A stretch of DNA of 61,965 bases from Parvularculaceae bacterium (GCA_020446945.1 JAGRDS010000005.1:1-61965); one strand, 5' to 3'; positions 9,221 to 18,415 are shown, numbered from the stretch's first letter. The notes: generated by a model from the sequence alone, not told the origin. Numbers and translations are program-made.

Positions 9221-9252
9221 CGCGCGGGCGCGGTTTAAACCGCGCCCGCGCG
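9221..9252. terminator. 32-bp perfect GC-rich palindrome, candidate bidirectional terminator
   Basis: Positions 9221-9252 form a perfect inverted repeat with 16-base arms centred on TTTAAA (CGCGCGGGCGCGGTTT and its complement). It sits between the stops of convergent aroC (9182) and the methyltransferase gene (9254), the usual place for a shared terminator. Neither side has a long T-run, so it is weaker than a textbook intrinsic terminator, but the hairpin is very stable. Confidence 0.65.
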
Positions 9253-9253
9253 C

Positions 9254-10321
9254 CTATTGCTTTTCGAATAGCGTCGCCTTGGTCAGGAAAGCGATTGTTT
9301 CGGCGCGCTGCGCGAGCCCTGCGCCCGCGAAATGCTCCGCGATATCGAGCCGGCAATAGCTGTCGTAATAGGGCTCGTGAAATCCGCGTGGAAAATTCTC
9401 AAGCAATGCGTCGAGGCCCGGCTCGTCGCCATACTGGATCGTGTCGACAAGGATGAAGGCGCCTCCTCGTTTCAACAGGCGCGCAATCTCGCGCGCGAGC
9501 GCGGCGCGAACCGTCGGCGGCAATTCATGAAACAGGTAAACGGCGGATATGATATCGAATGAAGCCGGGCCCAGCCCGGATTGTTCGGCCTTCGCCTCGA
9601 CGAAATTCACATTGCGGAACGGCGAAAGCGTTGTTTGCGCCTTGCCGAGATAGGCGGGCGAAAGGTCGAGCGCCGTCGCATTCATCATCGGCCAGTTATC
9701 GAGAACCTGTTCCAGAAAACCGCCCGCGCCGCATCCGATATCAAGTAAATGAAGCCCGGCCGGATCGCGCCCGGCGATTGCGCGCCGGATAAAGGGAAGC
9801 GCGCGGCGGCGCATCGCCGCGCCGGCGCCGGTGAAAAGCGTTTCGACCTGCATGTCATAGCGATCCGCCGATTCCGCCGATAACCAGCCGTCGGTCTGGA
9901 AATGAAAATTCTGCAGGTAATAACGCGGGTACTTGTCTTTCAGCTCATCGCGCAGGATCTCCGAATGGGCGTTCGCGTATTTGCGCCTTGCGACTTTTTC
10001 GGTGTCGATAAGATAATCGCGAGAGCGTTTCATGAGCCTTGAAATCGACGGCGCCCGCCGCGCTTCCAGCGGCAGCTTGTATTCGCCCGATTTAATGTCG
10101 CGCCAGTCAGCGCGGAAAAGCTCGCGGAACGATTGTTTCAGCCGGTCGCGGTCGAGCGGACCGGATTCGTCGGCGGCGGGCGTTTCGCCCGGTCGCGTGA
10201 TCGGCCCCATGCGCCGGCGCCCGGCGAAATAATGCGCTGAAAACCAGGCGATGCGCGCAATCTGCGATGCGGAATAGACGGCGCGCTTGGCGCCGAGCGC
10301 GGCGCGGTCGCTGAACGACAT
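9254..10321 (-). CDS. class I SAM-dependent methyltransferase
   Basis: A 355-residue cytosolic protein. The methyltransferase core lies in the C-terminal half: motif I LLDIGCGAGGFLEQV, acidic motif II ATALDLSP, then FDIISAVYLFHELPP and GGAFILVDTIQYGD. The N-terminal 150 residues are helical, charged and without a known domain. The ATG at 10321 overlaps the TGA stop of the RlmD-like gene by one base (TGATG), so translation is probably coupled. The substrate is unknown. Confidence 0.85.
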   Translation of the reverse strand: MSFSDRAALGAKRAVYSASQIARIAWFSAHYFAGRRRMGPITRPGETPAADESGPLDRDRLKQSFRELFRADWRDIKSGEYKLPLEARRAPSISRLMKRSRDYLIDTEKVARRKYANAHSEILRDELKDKYPRYYLQNFHFQTDGWLSAESADRYDMQVETLFTGAGAAMRRRALPFIRRAIAGRDPAGLHLLDIGCGAGGFLEQVLDNWPMMNATALDLSPAYLGKAQTTLSPFRNVNFVEAKAEQSGLGPASFDIISAVYLFHELPPTVRAALAREIARLLKRGGAFILVDTIQYGDEPGLDALLENFPRGFHEPYYDSYCRLDIAEHFAGAGLAQRAETIAFLTKATLFEKQ

Positions 10322-11673
10322 CACGTCCCTCTTGTGAAAACTCCGACGAGTTCGACATGAGAAGAATAAACGAACTGATCCACCGGCGTCACCACCTCAA
10401 GGCGAAATCCGCCCTCGCGCAATATCGCCGCATCGCGCGCGAATGTCGCCGGGTTGCAGGACACGCCGATCGCAAGCCCAAGCGAGCTCGCCGCAATCTC
10501 GCGCGACTGGGCGGGCGCGCCGGCGCGCGGGGGATCGAATATGACCGCGTCAAATCGCTTCAATTCCTTCGCAGTCACGGGACGTTCGAAAAGATTGCGC
10601 GTCTCGGCGCTGAGCGGATTCGTCGCCATGCCGGCCCGCTGGGCGTTCGACGCCGCCTGCGTGAGCGCCGCGATAGCGCCGGCGTGCGAGTCAAAAGCCG
10701 TGACCGCTGCGCTTTTTGCAAGCGCCAGCGAAAACGTTCCGCAACCTGAGAAAAGATCGGCGATCTTTTTCGCGCCGGCCGCCGCCCCCGCGACGAGGGC
10801 GACAAGCGCCGCTTCGCCCTCGCGGCTCGCCTGCAAAAACCCGCCCGCCGGCGGCGCGGCGGCGACGCCGGCGAACGACACTTGCGGCGATTGCAGTGCG
10901 GCGACGATTTCACCATTGACGGAAAGCCGCACAACGCCCGCCGCGCGCATCAGCGACAAATGCTCGATCAACGCCGCCCCGCGCGGCTCGTCGATCTCCC
11001 GCGCCGCAATCGCCGCATCAATTCCATTTTCGCAGAGCGTTATCGCAAGATCGAATTCGCGCGCGTCAATCCGGGCGGCCAAAGCGCGCAAGGCCGGCAA
11101 ATTCCGCACAATGTCTGGATGAAGGACCAGGCAATCCTCTATCGCTTCGATCGACGCTGACCTGCGGGCGTTAAAACCCAGAACCGTTTGCGCGCCGGTC
11201 CTTCTCACTGCGAATGTCGCGCGGCGGCGCGTCGGCGCCGGCGTTTCAACGAGAGCGCCGACGATATTCGCGTCGAACCCGGCGCGCGCCAGCGGACCGA
11301 CGACGCGCTCACGCTTCCAGTCGCGATAAAATTCGCCCGTCACATGCTGTAGCGCACAGCCGCCGCACCGACCATAGTGGCGGCAGGGCGCGGCGGCGCG
11401 TATGGCGGCGCCTTCTTTCAATTCGATCAGCGCGCCGCGGTCGCCGCGAATTTCGATCTCCGCAATATCGCCCGGCGCAGTCAAGGGGACGAATATCCGC
11501 GCGCTGCTTTCATGCGCGACGCCGTCGCCGCCGGCCGCGATCGCCTCAATCGTCACAATCGCGCGTTTCGCGCTCGCGCACGCCTGCGCCGCGCGCCGGC
11601 CGGTCGAACGCCGGGCGGGGGAACGCCGGTCCGGCGCGCCCGGTTTCGGCCTATGCCGGTTTGATCGCGCCAA
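10321..11673 (-). CDS. 23S rRNA uracil-C5 methyltransferase, RlmD/RumA-like, TTG start
   Basis: A 450-residue RNA methyltransferase of the TrmA/RumA family, with a TRAM-like N-terminal domain, a [4Fe-4S] site (CRHYGRCGGC and the Cys in EDCLVLHP) and a Rossmann domain (ADLFSGCGTFSLALA). The nucleophile is Cys in GVSCNPATF, and the general base is Glu in SSHVELVGVF. The likely target is a uridine of 23S rRNA. The start is TTG, with AGGGA eight bases upstream, and it overlaps the end of tlyA by 23 bp. A slightly later non-ATG start is possible, since the first 35 residues are basic and poorly conserved. Confidence 0.9.
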   Translation of the reverse strand: MARSNRHRPKPGAPDRRSPARRSTGRRAAQACASAKRAIVTIEAIAAGGDGVAHESSARIFVPLTAPGDIAEIEIRGDRGALIELKEGAAIRAAAPCRHYGRCGGCALQHVTGEFYRDWKRERVVGPLARAGFDANIVGALVETPAPTRRRATFAVRRTGAQTVLGFNARRSASIEAIEDCLVLHPDIVRNLPALRALAARIDAREFDLAITLCENGIDAAIAAREIDEPRGAALIEHLSLMRAAGVVRLSVNGEIVAALQSPQVSFAGVAAAPPAGGFLQASREGEAALVALVAGAAAGAKKIADLFSGCGTFSLALAKSAAVTAFDSHAGAIAALTQAASNAQRAGMATNPLSAETRNLFERPVTAKELKRFDAVIFDPPRAGAPAQSREIAASSLGLAIGVSCNPATFARDAAILREGGFRLEVVTPVDQFVYSSHVELVGVFTRGT

Positions 11674-12394
11674 TCAGATATTCCCTGTTGCCGTCGCCGC
11701 CCCTTATCGGGCTTTCGATAACGCCCGCCGGCGACCAATTCATTTCTTTCATCCATTGCGAAATGGAATCCGTCAGCGACGAAAGCTCGGCCTCGCTCGC
11801 CTTGACAAGCCCGCCCTTGCCGATCTTTCCGGGGCCAAGTTCGAATTGCGGTTTTACAAGCGCGACGAGGCGCGCCCCGCGCGCCGCAAGCGCCATCGCG
11901 AAGGGCAATGCTTTTTCAAGACTGATAAAACTGACGTCGCAAACGATGAAGTCGATTTCCTCGGGAATGCGCGCACGCGAGAGATCCTTCGCATGCGTTC
12001 TTTCCAGATTGACGATGCGCGGATGATTGCAAAGCGATGGGTGAAGCTGGCCCGTTCCGACGTCGACGGCGTAAATTTTCGCCGCGCCGGCGCGCAGCAA
12101 AATTTCCGTGAAGCCGCCGGTCGATGCGCCAAGATCGAGACAGACGCACCCTTCCGGATCGAAACCGAACGCTTCAAGCGCGCGTTCCAGCTTAACGCCG
12201 CCGCGCGAGACGAAATCATGCGCATCGCCGGCGATTTCGATTTTCGCGGTGCGCGCAACCATCATCGAGGGTTTGCCCGCGGGCGCGCCGTCAACGCGGA
12301 CGAGCCCGGCCTTCACCGCCGCCTGAGCGCGTGCGCGCGAGGGAAACGCCGCGCGCTCGACAAGCGTTTGATCGAGGCGCGCCCGGTCCGTCAT
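11651..12394 (-). CDS. tlyA: TlyA-family rRNA 2'-O-methyltransferase / hemolysin-like protein
   Basis: A 247-residue protein: an S4 RNA-binding domain at about residues 5-65 (RLDQTLVERAAFPSRARAQAAVKAG), then an FtsJ-type methyltransferase domain (LDLGASTGGFTEILL motif I; VCDVSFISL; ALVKPQFELG). TlyA proteins methylate the 2'-O of cytidines in 16S and/or 23S rRNA; the hemolysin name is historical. Its ATG overlaps the symporter stop by four bases (ATGA), and its 3' end overlaps the RlmD-like gene, making a tightly coupled run. Confidence 0.93.
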   Translation of the reverse strand: MTDRARLDQTLVERAAFPSRARAQAAVKAGLVRVDGAPAGKPSMMVARTAKIEIAGDAHDFVSRGGVKLERALEAFGFDPEGCVCLDLGASTGGFTEILLRAGAAKIYAVDVGTGQLHPSLCNHPRIVNLERTHAKDLSRARIPEEIDFIVCDVSFISLEKALPFAMALAARGARLVALVKPQFELGPGKIGKGGLVKASEAELSSLTDSISQWMKEMNWSPAGVIESPIRGGDGNREYLIGAIKPA

Positions 12395-13866
12395 GCGGGT
12401 CTCGCCTCGCCGGACCGGCGTCCTTCCAGCAGGGCGACGAGAACATAAGCGAAAATCGCGATCAGGATCGAATACAGGAAATATCCGTCAATCGGCGCCA
12501 CATCGCCGGCGAGTACGGCGGCGAACGCATTCGGCGCGCTCATGCCCTCGCCCAGCGCGTCGCGCATCGGCAGGAAAATCAGGGTGACGAGATTGAACAG
12601 GACGCAGGCGAGAATGGACGCCATGGCGGCGCGCTGCCCGCCGAACGTACAGCGCAGGCCGATAAGCGACGCGACCAGTATGCCGCCCTGACCGAAAACC
12701 GATGTCATGGCGAGCAGTTCATAGATATTCGAGCCGCTGAGCGCGACAATCAGCGCGCCGATACCGGCCGCGACCGTCGCACGCCGCGAATTGCGCAACT
12801 GGCGCTGCGGATCGAGTTTCGCATGACGGCGCCCGAGAATATTGATCGAGACCAGCGAGGAAACGGCGAGGAGGTTTGAATCTATCGTCGACAGGATCGC
12901 GGAAAACAGCGCGCCGATAAAAAGTATCGACAGCCAGTGCGGAAGCGTTTCAATCGCGAGCGCGGGTATGAAATTATCCCCCTCGCCGCCCGGAACCGAC
13001 ATATGCGCGCCGGCGAGGCCGAGCGTCACCGGTATCAGCCCGACGAAAAAATATATCGCTGCGGCGCTGTAGCACGCCCTGCGCGCGACCTGCGTCGAAC
13101 GCGCCGCGAGAAACCGCGCGATCACTTCCTGCGTAACGATGCTGCCGAGTATCGGGATCGCCCAATTGTCAACGCGCGAGAATACGCTTTCGCCCGGCGC
13201 CACCAGCCGCAACTGGTCCGTATCGATCGACCCCAGCATCGCGTCAATGCCGCCGAACCGGCCTTCGACAGCGAAGAAAAGAACGAACGCGCCGATGATC
13301 AGGAAGACGCCCTGTATATTATCTGTTGCAACGTCGCCCATCATGCCGGCGAAATAGCAATAGGTGATGACGGCGCCGGCGGCGACGAAAAGCGTGATCA
13401 GCCCCGGTATGCCGACAGCGGTTTCAAGGATTGCAGAGATCGCGAGAAGTTGAGCCCCGGCCCATATGACGGAAATGATGACGGCGACGATAGCGCAGGC
13501 GAGTTCGGCGTGCCTGCCATATCGATCGCGGAAGAAATCGCCGATCGTGACATATCCCTTGTCGCGAATGGGCTTGGCGATCAGCACCGCCATCAGCACA
13601 AGGCAGATGGCGTAGCCGAAGGGCTCTGCGCGCGCGCCTGAAAGACCGCCCTCGGCGATAGCCGCCGCCGATCCGAGAATGGTTTCAGCGCCGAACCACG
13701 TCGCGAAAATCGACAGCGACAGCGGAAGCACGCCAAGCCGGCCGCCGGCGATATAATAGTCCGCGTCGGACCGGGCCCCGCGTCCGAACCAGACGCCGAT
13801 CGCCATCTGGCTCACGACATAAAAGACGAGAAATATGGATACGCCGACCGGTGATAGCTGATGCAC
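12391..13866 (-). CDS. sodium:solute symporter (SSS family), GTG start
   Basis: A 491-residue inner-membrane transporter with about 13 hydrophobic segments. Early helices read SIFLVFYVVSQMAIGVWFGRG and DADYYIAGGRLG, the latter resembling the SSS loop after helix 1. FATWFGAETILGSAA and TIDSNLLAVSSL match sodium-site regions of the fold. The GTG at 13866 is chosen because AAGGAG lies seven bases upstream; ten extra in-frame residues further up lack such a site. The substrate cannot be read from sequence. First gene of the overlapping minus-strand run with tlyA and two methyltransferases. Confidence 0.9.
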   Translation of the reverse strand: MHQLSPVGVSIFLVFYVVSQMAIGVWFGRGARSDADYYIAGGRLGVLPLSLSIFATWFGAETILGSAAAIAEGGLSGARAEPFGYAICLVLMAVLIAKPIRDKGYVTIGDFFRDRYGRHAELACAIVAVIISVIWAGAQLLAISAILETAVGIPGLITLFVAAGAVITYCYFAGMMGDVATDNIQGVFLIIGAFVLFFAVEGRFGGIDAMLGSIDTDQLRLVAPGESVFSRVDNWAIPILGSIVTQEVIARFLAARSTQVARRACYSAAAIYFFVGLIPVTLGLAGAHMSVPGGEGDNFIPALAIETLPHWLSILFIGALFSAILSTIDSNLLAVSSLVSINILGRRHAKLDPQRQLRNSRRATVAAGIGALIVALSGSNIYELLAMTSVFGQGGILVASLIGLRCTFGGQRAAMASILACVLFNLVTLIFLPMRDALGEGMSAPNAFAAVLAGDVAPIDGYFLYSILIAIFAYVLVALLEGRRSGEARPA

Positions 13867-13912
13867 GCCGCCGCTCCTTCGCTGGGCGGGCGGCATTCAG
13901 CCTTAAATCGGC

Positions 13913-13936
13913 CGCAGGATCAAAGAAAATCCTGCG
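13913..13936. promoter_or_regulatory. 8-bp inverted repeat in the symporter/pyrC divergent spacer
   Basis: CGCAGGAT at 13913-13920 is matched by ATCCTGCG at 13929-13936 with an 8-base loop. It lies about 50 bp upstream of the symporter start and 115 bp upstream of pyrC. It could be an operator or a leader hairpin of the symporter mRNA. No regulator is suggested by the neighbours. Confidence 0.35.
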
Positions 13937-14051
13937 CCATCCCTCAAATACGGTCCGGCGGCGCCTCGATGCACATTCGGCGCCGTCGCACGCATGCGAA
14001 AATCGCCGTCTGCGGATTTTCATTTGCGCCCCGGCGCATTAAAAGTCCTGC

Positions 14052-15380
14052 ATGGCCAAAACATTCGATCTCATCTTGAAGAACGCGATCGTCGTCAATC
14101 ATGACGGCGAGGGAAAGCGCGATATCGCCGTCACGGGCGGGCGCATCGCCGAAATCGGCGACCTTCACGGCGCGGCGGCGGGCGAAACGCTCGATTGCGC
14201 GGGTCTGCACATTCTCCCCGGCGTCATCGACAGCCAGGTGCATTTCCGCGAACCCGGTCCCTCGCACAAGGAAGATCTCGAATCGGGAAGCCGAGCCGCA
14301 GTCCTCGGCGGCGTTACGGCCGTCTTTGAAATGCCGAACACGAACCCGCTGACGACGACGGCGGCGGCGATTGAAGACAAGCTTTCCCGCGCGCATCACA
14401 GAATGTTCTGCGACCATGCGTTCTATGTCGGCGCGACGCACGAAAATCCGAAAGACCTGGTAGAGCTTGAACGCCTCGCCGGCGTGTGCGGCGTCAAGAT
14501 ATTCATGGGCGCGTCTACGGGCGATCTCCTCGTTGAGGACGATGAGGGCGTGCTTGGCGTTCTCCGCCACGGATCGCGGCGCGTCGCGGTTCATTCCGAA
14601 GACGAATACATGCTGCGCGACAATAAAAAATACGCGCGCGAAGGCGACTGGACATCGCATCTTGACGTCAGGACCGCGCAGGCGGCGGTGTCCTCGACGG
14701 TCCGGCTGTTGCGCCTGGCGCGTCAGGCGCGGCGGCGAATTCACATTCTCCATATATCGACGGCCGATGAGATTGCGCTGCTTGCGGCGGCGAAAGACAT
14801 CGCGACGGCGGAGGTGACGCCTCAACATCTGACGCTGGCGGCGCCTGAATGTTACGAGAGGCTGAAGGGTCTTGCGCAGATGAACCCGCCGATCCGCGAC
14901 GCGCATCACCAGAGCGGATTGTGGACCGGCCTGCGGCAGGGCGTGTTCGACGTCATCGGTTCCGATCACGCTCCGCACACGCTTGAGGAAAAAGCGCGAC
15001 CTTATCCCGCCTCGCCTTCGGGCATGCCCGGCGTTCAAACGCTGGTGCCTGTGATGCTCAATCACGTCGCCGAAGGGCGTCTTTCGCTGGCGCGCTTCGT
15101 CGATCTTGTCTGCCACGGGCCGAACCGCATCTTCCAGATCGCGGGCAAGGGCCGCCTCGCGGTCGGATACGACGCCGATTTCACTGTCGTCGATCTGAAG
15201 CGGCGCGAGACGATAACCCATCGATGGTCGGCGACGCGCTCGGGCTGGACGCCGTTTGACGGCATGGAAGTCGCCGGTTGGCCGGTGATGACGATCATTC
15301 GCGGACGAACCGTCATGCGCGAGAACGAAATTCTGGGCGCTGCGGCCGGCGAGCCGGTGCGTTTTCAGGAAACGGTCTGA
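14052..15380 (+). CDS. pyrC: dihydroorotase
   Basis: A 442-residue cytosolic amidohydrolase that cyclises carbamoyl-aspartate to dihydroorotate, the third step of pyrimidine synthesis. Metal and substrate motifs are present: DSQVHFREPG, the carboxylated Lys in CGVKIFMGAS, His in VAVHSEDE, HILHIST and the catalytic Asp in VIGSDHAPHT. The length and the full active site argue against the inactive PyrC-like form found beside some aspartate transcarbamoylases. No pyrB lies beside it in this window. Confidence 0.93.
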   Translation: MAKTFDLILKNAIVVNHDGEGKRDIAVTGGRIAEIGDLHGAAAGETLDCAGLHILPGVIDSQVHFREPGPSHKEDLESGSRAAVLGGVTAVFEMPNTNPLTTTAAAIEDKLSRAHHRMFCDHAFYVGATHENPKDLVELERLAGVCGVKIFMGASTGDLLVEDDEGVLGVLRHGSRRVAVHSEDEYMLRDNKKYAREGDWTSHLDVRTAQAAVSSTVRLLRLARQARRRIHILHISTADEIALLAAAKDIATAEVTPQHLTLAAPECYERLKGLAQMNPPIRDAHHQSGLWTGLRQGVFDVIGSDHAPHTLEEKARPYPASPSGMPGVQTLVPVMLNHVAEGRLSLARFVDLVCHGPNRIFQIAGKGRLAVGYDADFTVVDLKRRETITHRWSATRSGWTPFDGMEVAGWPVMTIIRGRTVMRENEILGAAAGEPVRFQETV

Positions 15381-15383
15381 AAC

Positions 15384-15815
15384 CTATTGCGGGTCTTGGC
15401 CGCCGCGAAACACGACAACGCCCTGAGCGTCCGCGCCGCGCGCGGCTTCGACAAGCGGCGCCGACAGGCTCGCGACCAGCGCCTCGCCGGCGGCGGCGCG
15501 CGCTGCGGCGTAATCTTCCGCGTCGCGATTGCAATAGCCGAACCGCGCCTGCGCCGCGCGATAGGCGTCATTGAACGCCCCGACCATTTCATCGCGCAGG
15601 TCAAAGGCCGGCTGTTCGAGCTCGATGAGGCGTTTCATCCGGTCGCGCCAGATATCGCTTTCCGCGCGCGGCGCGCACATGCGCCGGATGTGATGAAGTT
15701 CGCCGAATATGCCTGACAGGCCGGTCAGCGCGCCTTTGCGCGCCGCATAATCATCCTGCGCCGCAGCGGGAAGCGCGGCGAGCAGGAAAAATGCGGCGAC
15801 GAAGCGAGCGAGCAT
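15384..15815 (-). CDS. TIGR02301-family secreted protein
   Basis: A 143-residue alphaproteobacterial family protein of unknown function. A signal peptide (FVAAFFLLAALPAAAQ) is followed by a helical domain with the family signature FGYCNRDAEDYAA and an upstream Cys in RRMCAPRAES that could pair with it. It is convergent with pyrC (4-bp gap) and lies just downstream of the NUDIX gene on the same strand. Confidence 0.88.
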   Translation of the reverse strand: MLARFVAAFFLLAALPAAAQDDYAARKGALTGLSGIFGELHHIRRMCAPRAESDIWRDRMKRLIELEQPAFDLRDEMVGAFNDAYRAAQARFGYCNRDAEDYAAARAAAGEALVASLSAPLVEAARGADAQGVVVFRGGQDPQ

Positions 15816-15836
15816 GGATGCGATCCTGCCTCCCGA

Positions 15837-16274
15837 TCAGGGCTTTGTTCGGGCGGTATTGCGGAGTTTTGCGGCGCTCGCAATGGCCGTGCGCGTTACA
15901 TCCCAGCAAACGCGGGAAAGCGCCGTTTCGAGCGGCGCGAATTCGGCCTCCGCTGCGTCGTCGCCGGCGACTGGCGCGCCGGCGATCCATTCAGCCCAAT
16001 AGTCGACCATGACGACATGACCGTCCTGGCCCGTTTCGCGCGGCAGCGCCTCGAATACGCCGATCAACCCGCCGATCGCGATCTCGACCCCTGTTTCTTC
16101 GGCGACTTCGCGCCGAACCGCATCTTCAAGGCGCTCTTCATAGAGGAGGCCGCCGCCGGGGATCGACCATTTACCCTTGAACGGCGCCTTGCCTCGCCGG
16201 ATGACAAGCACTTCCCCGCCCCGAAAGACGACTGCGCCGACGCCGACCTTAATTCCGGGTTCGTTTTCTTTCAT
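15837..16274 (-). CDS. NUDIX hydrolase
   Basis: A 145-residue NUDIX protein. The NUDIX box runs from GGGLLYEERLEDAVRREV to AEETGV, keeping the glycines, the REV and the EE pair that binds Mg2+. The N-terminus (VGAVVFRGGEVLVIRRGK) forms the first strand of the fold. The size and box suggest a nucleotide or ADP-ribose type pyrophosphatase; the substrate is not defined. It lies 21 bp upstream of the TIGR02301 gene on the same strand and 41 bp from the divergent HMCES-like gene. Confidence 0.92.
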   Translation of the reverse strand: MKENEPGIKVGVGAVVFRGGEVLVIRRGKAPFKGKWSIPGGGLLYEERLEDAVRREVAEETGVEIAIGGLIGVFEALPRETGQDGHVVMVDYWAEWIAGAPVAGDDAAEAEFAPLETALSRVCWDVTRTAIASAAKLRNTARTKP

Positions 16275-16315
16275 GGCGCCTTTTATAGCAGCGCCGGCGC
16301 CATATCATACGCGCC

Positions 16316-16999
16316 ATGTGCGGAAGATTTCTTCTCACCTGCGCCCCGGAAAGGGTCGCCGCCGAATTCGGCGTCGACTTGCGCGAGAATTTTCCGCCGC
16401 GATGGAACATCGCGCCGGCGCAACCGATCGCGCTTGTACGAACCGGCGCCGGTCGCCGGCGGGAGTTCGCGCTTGCGCGCTGGGGCTTCATTCCCGGCTG
16501 GGCTGGAAAGGAGTATTTCGACAGGATCGGGTCGAAACCGCTATTCAACGCGCGCGGCGAAACGCTCGCCGAAAAAGCGACATTCAAAAACGCAGCGCGC
16601 CGACGGCGCTGTCTTATTCCAGCAAACGGCTATTACGACTGGCGCACGGAAAACGGCGCGCGCAAACCCTATCTCATCCAGATGGCGGGCGAACGCCCGA
16701 TCGCACTCGCCGGCGTTTGGGAAACCGCAGTCGATCCGGATGGCGGGGAAATTGACACGGCCGCCATCATCACCGTCTGCGCCGGCCCGGATCTTGAGAA
16801 CCGGTTCGCGCGCGAACCGGTCGTGATCGCGGGCGAGCAATACCGGCTCTGGCTGGACGATGACGAACGCAGCGCGAAAGACGCGCTCTCATTGTTGCAA
16901 CCCTGCGAAAAAGGCGCATGGAGAGCGCGCGCGGTTTCGGCCGCCGTCAACAATGTCCGCAATGAAGGTGCAGAACTAGCGGCGGCGCTGAAAGAATAA
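16316..16999 (+). CDS. SOS-response-associated peptidase, YedK/HMCES (SRAP) family
   Basis: A 227-residue SRAP-domain protein. Removal of Met1 exposes Cys2 (MCGRF), the residue that forms a stable thiazolidine crosslink with abasic sites in single-stranded DNA. WNIAPAQP, NARGETLAEKATFK and RRCLIPANGYYDWR follow in normal order, with Asn, Glu and His equivalents of the active site. It protects abasic sites during replication. No obvious LexA box was seen in the 41-bp divergent spacer. Confidence 0.93.
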   Translation: MCGRFLLTCAPERVAAEFGVDLRENFPPRWNIAPAQPIALVRTGAGRRREFALARWGFIPGWAGKEYFDRIGSKPLFNARGETLAEKATFKNAARRRRCLIPANGYYDWRTENGARKPYLIQMAGERPIALAGVWETAVDPDGGEIDTAAIITVCAGPDLENRFAREPVVIAGEQYRLWLDDDERSAKDALSLLQPCEKGAWRARAVSAAVNNVRNEGAELAAALKE

Positions 17000-17002
17000 G
17001 GC

Positions 17003-17791
17003 TTACGCGCCTTTCGGCGGCGGCTGCTTGCGCGTGAACAACCAGTCGGCCTGCGTCGACTCCCGGGCGCGGAACCTGTACCCGTCGGCGCCGCATTTTT
17101 TCAGCTCTTGCGGATCGTCGATACGGTTTTCTATCGCCCAGCGCGCCATCGATCCGCGCGCGCGTTTGGCGAAAAACTGCAAGGCGCGAAGTTTGCCGTC
17201 CTTCTCGTCCTTGAAACTCGGCGTGACGATTTCGGCATCCAGTGCGTTGCGATCCACGGCGGCGAAATATTCGTTGGAGGCGAGATTGACGACGACCGGA
17301 TTTTTCGCGCCCTTTAGCGCCTTGTCGATCTGCCTTGCGATCTTCTCGCCCCAGAAGGCGTACAGATTCGCACCGCGCGCGTTCGCGAGCGACGATCCCA
17401 TCTCAAGGCGGTAAGGCTCTATCGCGTCAAGCGGGCGAAGAAGGCCGTAGAGCCCCGAAAGTATTCGAACATGGTCCTGCGCGAATTTGAAATCGGCGGC
17501 GGTCATCGTCCTGGCGTCTAGTCCCAGATAGACTTCGCCGTTAAAAGCGAGCGCCGCCTGTTTCTGGACGTTCGATTTGCCGTCGCCCCGAAAGGCTGAA
17601 AACCGTTCATGATTGAGTTCGGCGAGCTTGTCGGAGATCGACATCAGCTTTTTCAGACGGGCCGGCGACAGTTTTCCGGCGACGCCGGCAAGCTCGCGCG
17701 CTTCCTTCAGGAAGACGGGCTTCGTCATCGCCGGCGCATCCGGCGTCGGGTCGAAATTCAGATTCTTGGCGGGCGAAAGCAAAATGAGCAT
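17003..17791 (-). CDS. yaaA: peroxide stress protein YaaA
   Basis: A 262-residue member of the UPF0246/DUF328 family, starting MLILLSPAKNLNF. Conserved blocks include GLDARTM, LSGLYGLLRPLDAIEPYRLEMG, NLASNEYF and FAKRARGSMARW. The E. coli homologue lowers damage from hydrogen peroxide by limiting intracellular iron and shows DNA binding. It is convergent with the HMCES-like gene (4-bp gap), and both are stress-protection genes. Confidence 0.95.
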   Translation of the reverse strand: MLILLSPAKNLNFDPTPDAPAMTKPVFLKEARELAGVAGKLSPARLKKLMSISDKLAELNHERFSAFRGDGKSNVQKQAALAFNGEVYLGLDARTMTAADFKFAQDHVRILSGLYGLLRPLDAIEPYRLEMGSSLANARGANLYAFWGEKIARQIDKALKGAKNPVVVNLASNEYFAAVDRNALDAEIVTPSFKDEKDGKLRALQFFAKRARGSMARWAIENRIDDPQELKKCGADGYRFRARESTQADWLFTRKQPPPKGA

Positions 17792-17822
17792 CCCCGCGCC
17801 TTGGCATCGCCGCGCGCGAAAA

Positions 17823-18365
17823 TCAATTCAAAAGATCGGCGACCTCAGGAACGCATTTCCTGTTTTTCGAACCGAGATTTTCCGGGACGCAAGTGCAAAG
17901 CCTCAATTCCTCGAATTCATCCCGGCTCAGCGGGCCGCGCACCGCGCAATCGGGTTCGCGCCGCTCGATCACGGATTTTTTGAATATCGAATCGCAAGTG
18001 AGCCGCTTGTCCTTTTTACGGCGCTTTTGAAGCCGGTTCGCCTCATAGGAAAGACAACGCGCGCCGTCGGCGCGATTGGAATCGAATAATTGAACGATGA
18101 TAAAGTAATCGCCCCCGTCTTCGCCGCCACCGCCGGTTCTGACGGAAATATATTCCCCGTCCGCGCCGAGCCCGTCGACAGGCCCCGGCGCGCGAATATC
18201 GCATTTGCGCGCCGATGTGCGCAGGCAGACCCGTTCGCCGCCGCCGATACCGTCCGGCGCCAGATAGTAGTTTCCATTGATATTGCGCCCGGAAAACACG
18301 GGCGTATCCCCACACGCGGCGAGCGCGGCCGCGAAAATGAGAATGGCCGGAATCCGCGTCATCAT
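17823..18365 (-). CDS. cysteine-rich lipoprotein of unknown function
   Basis: A 180-residue protein I do not recognise. It has a lipoprotein signal with Cys18 after LAA and a strong ribosome-binding site GGAGGGGAG just upstream of a double ATG. The mature part contains at least seven more cysteines (VCLRTSARKC, RCLSYEAN, LTCDS, DCAVRG, LCTCVPE, KCVPEV), which suggests a disulfide-stabilised periplasmic domain. It lies 31 bp upstream of yaaA on the same strand. Confidence 0.75.
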   Translation of the reverse strand: MMTRIPAILIFAAALAACGDTPVFSGRNINGNYYLAPDGIGGGERVCLRTSARKCDIRAPGPVDGLGADGEYISVRTGGGGEDGGDYFIIVQLFDSNRADGARCLSYEANRLQKRRKKDKRLTCDSIFKKSVIERREPDCAVRGPLSRDEFEELRLCTCVPENLGSKNRKCVPEVADLLN

Positions 18366-18415
18366 TCCACTCCCCTCCAGCGATGCGACACGGAAAGGAT
18401 AGCACGCACGCCCGG

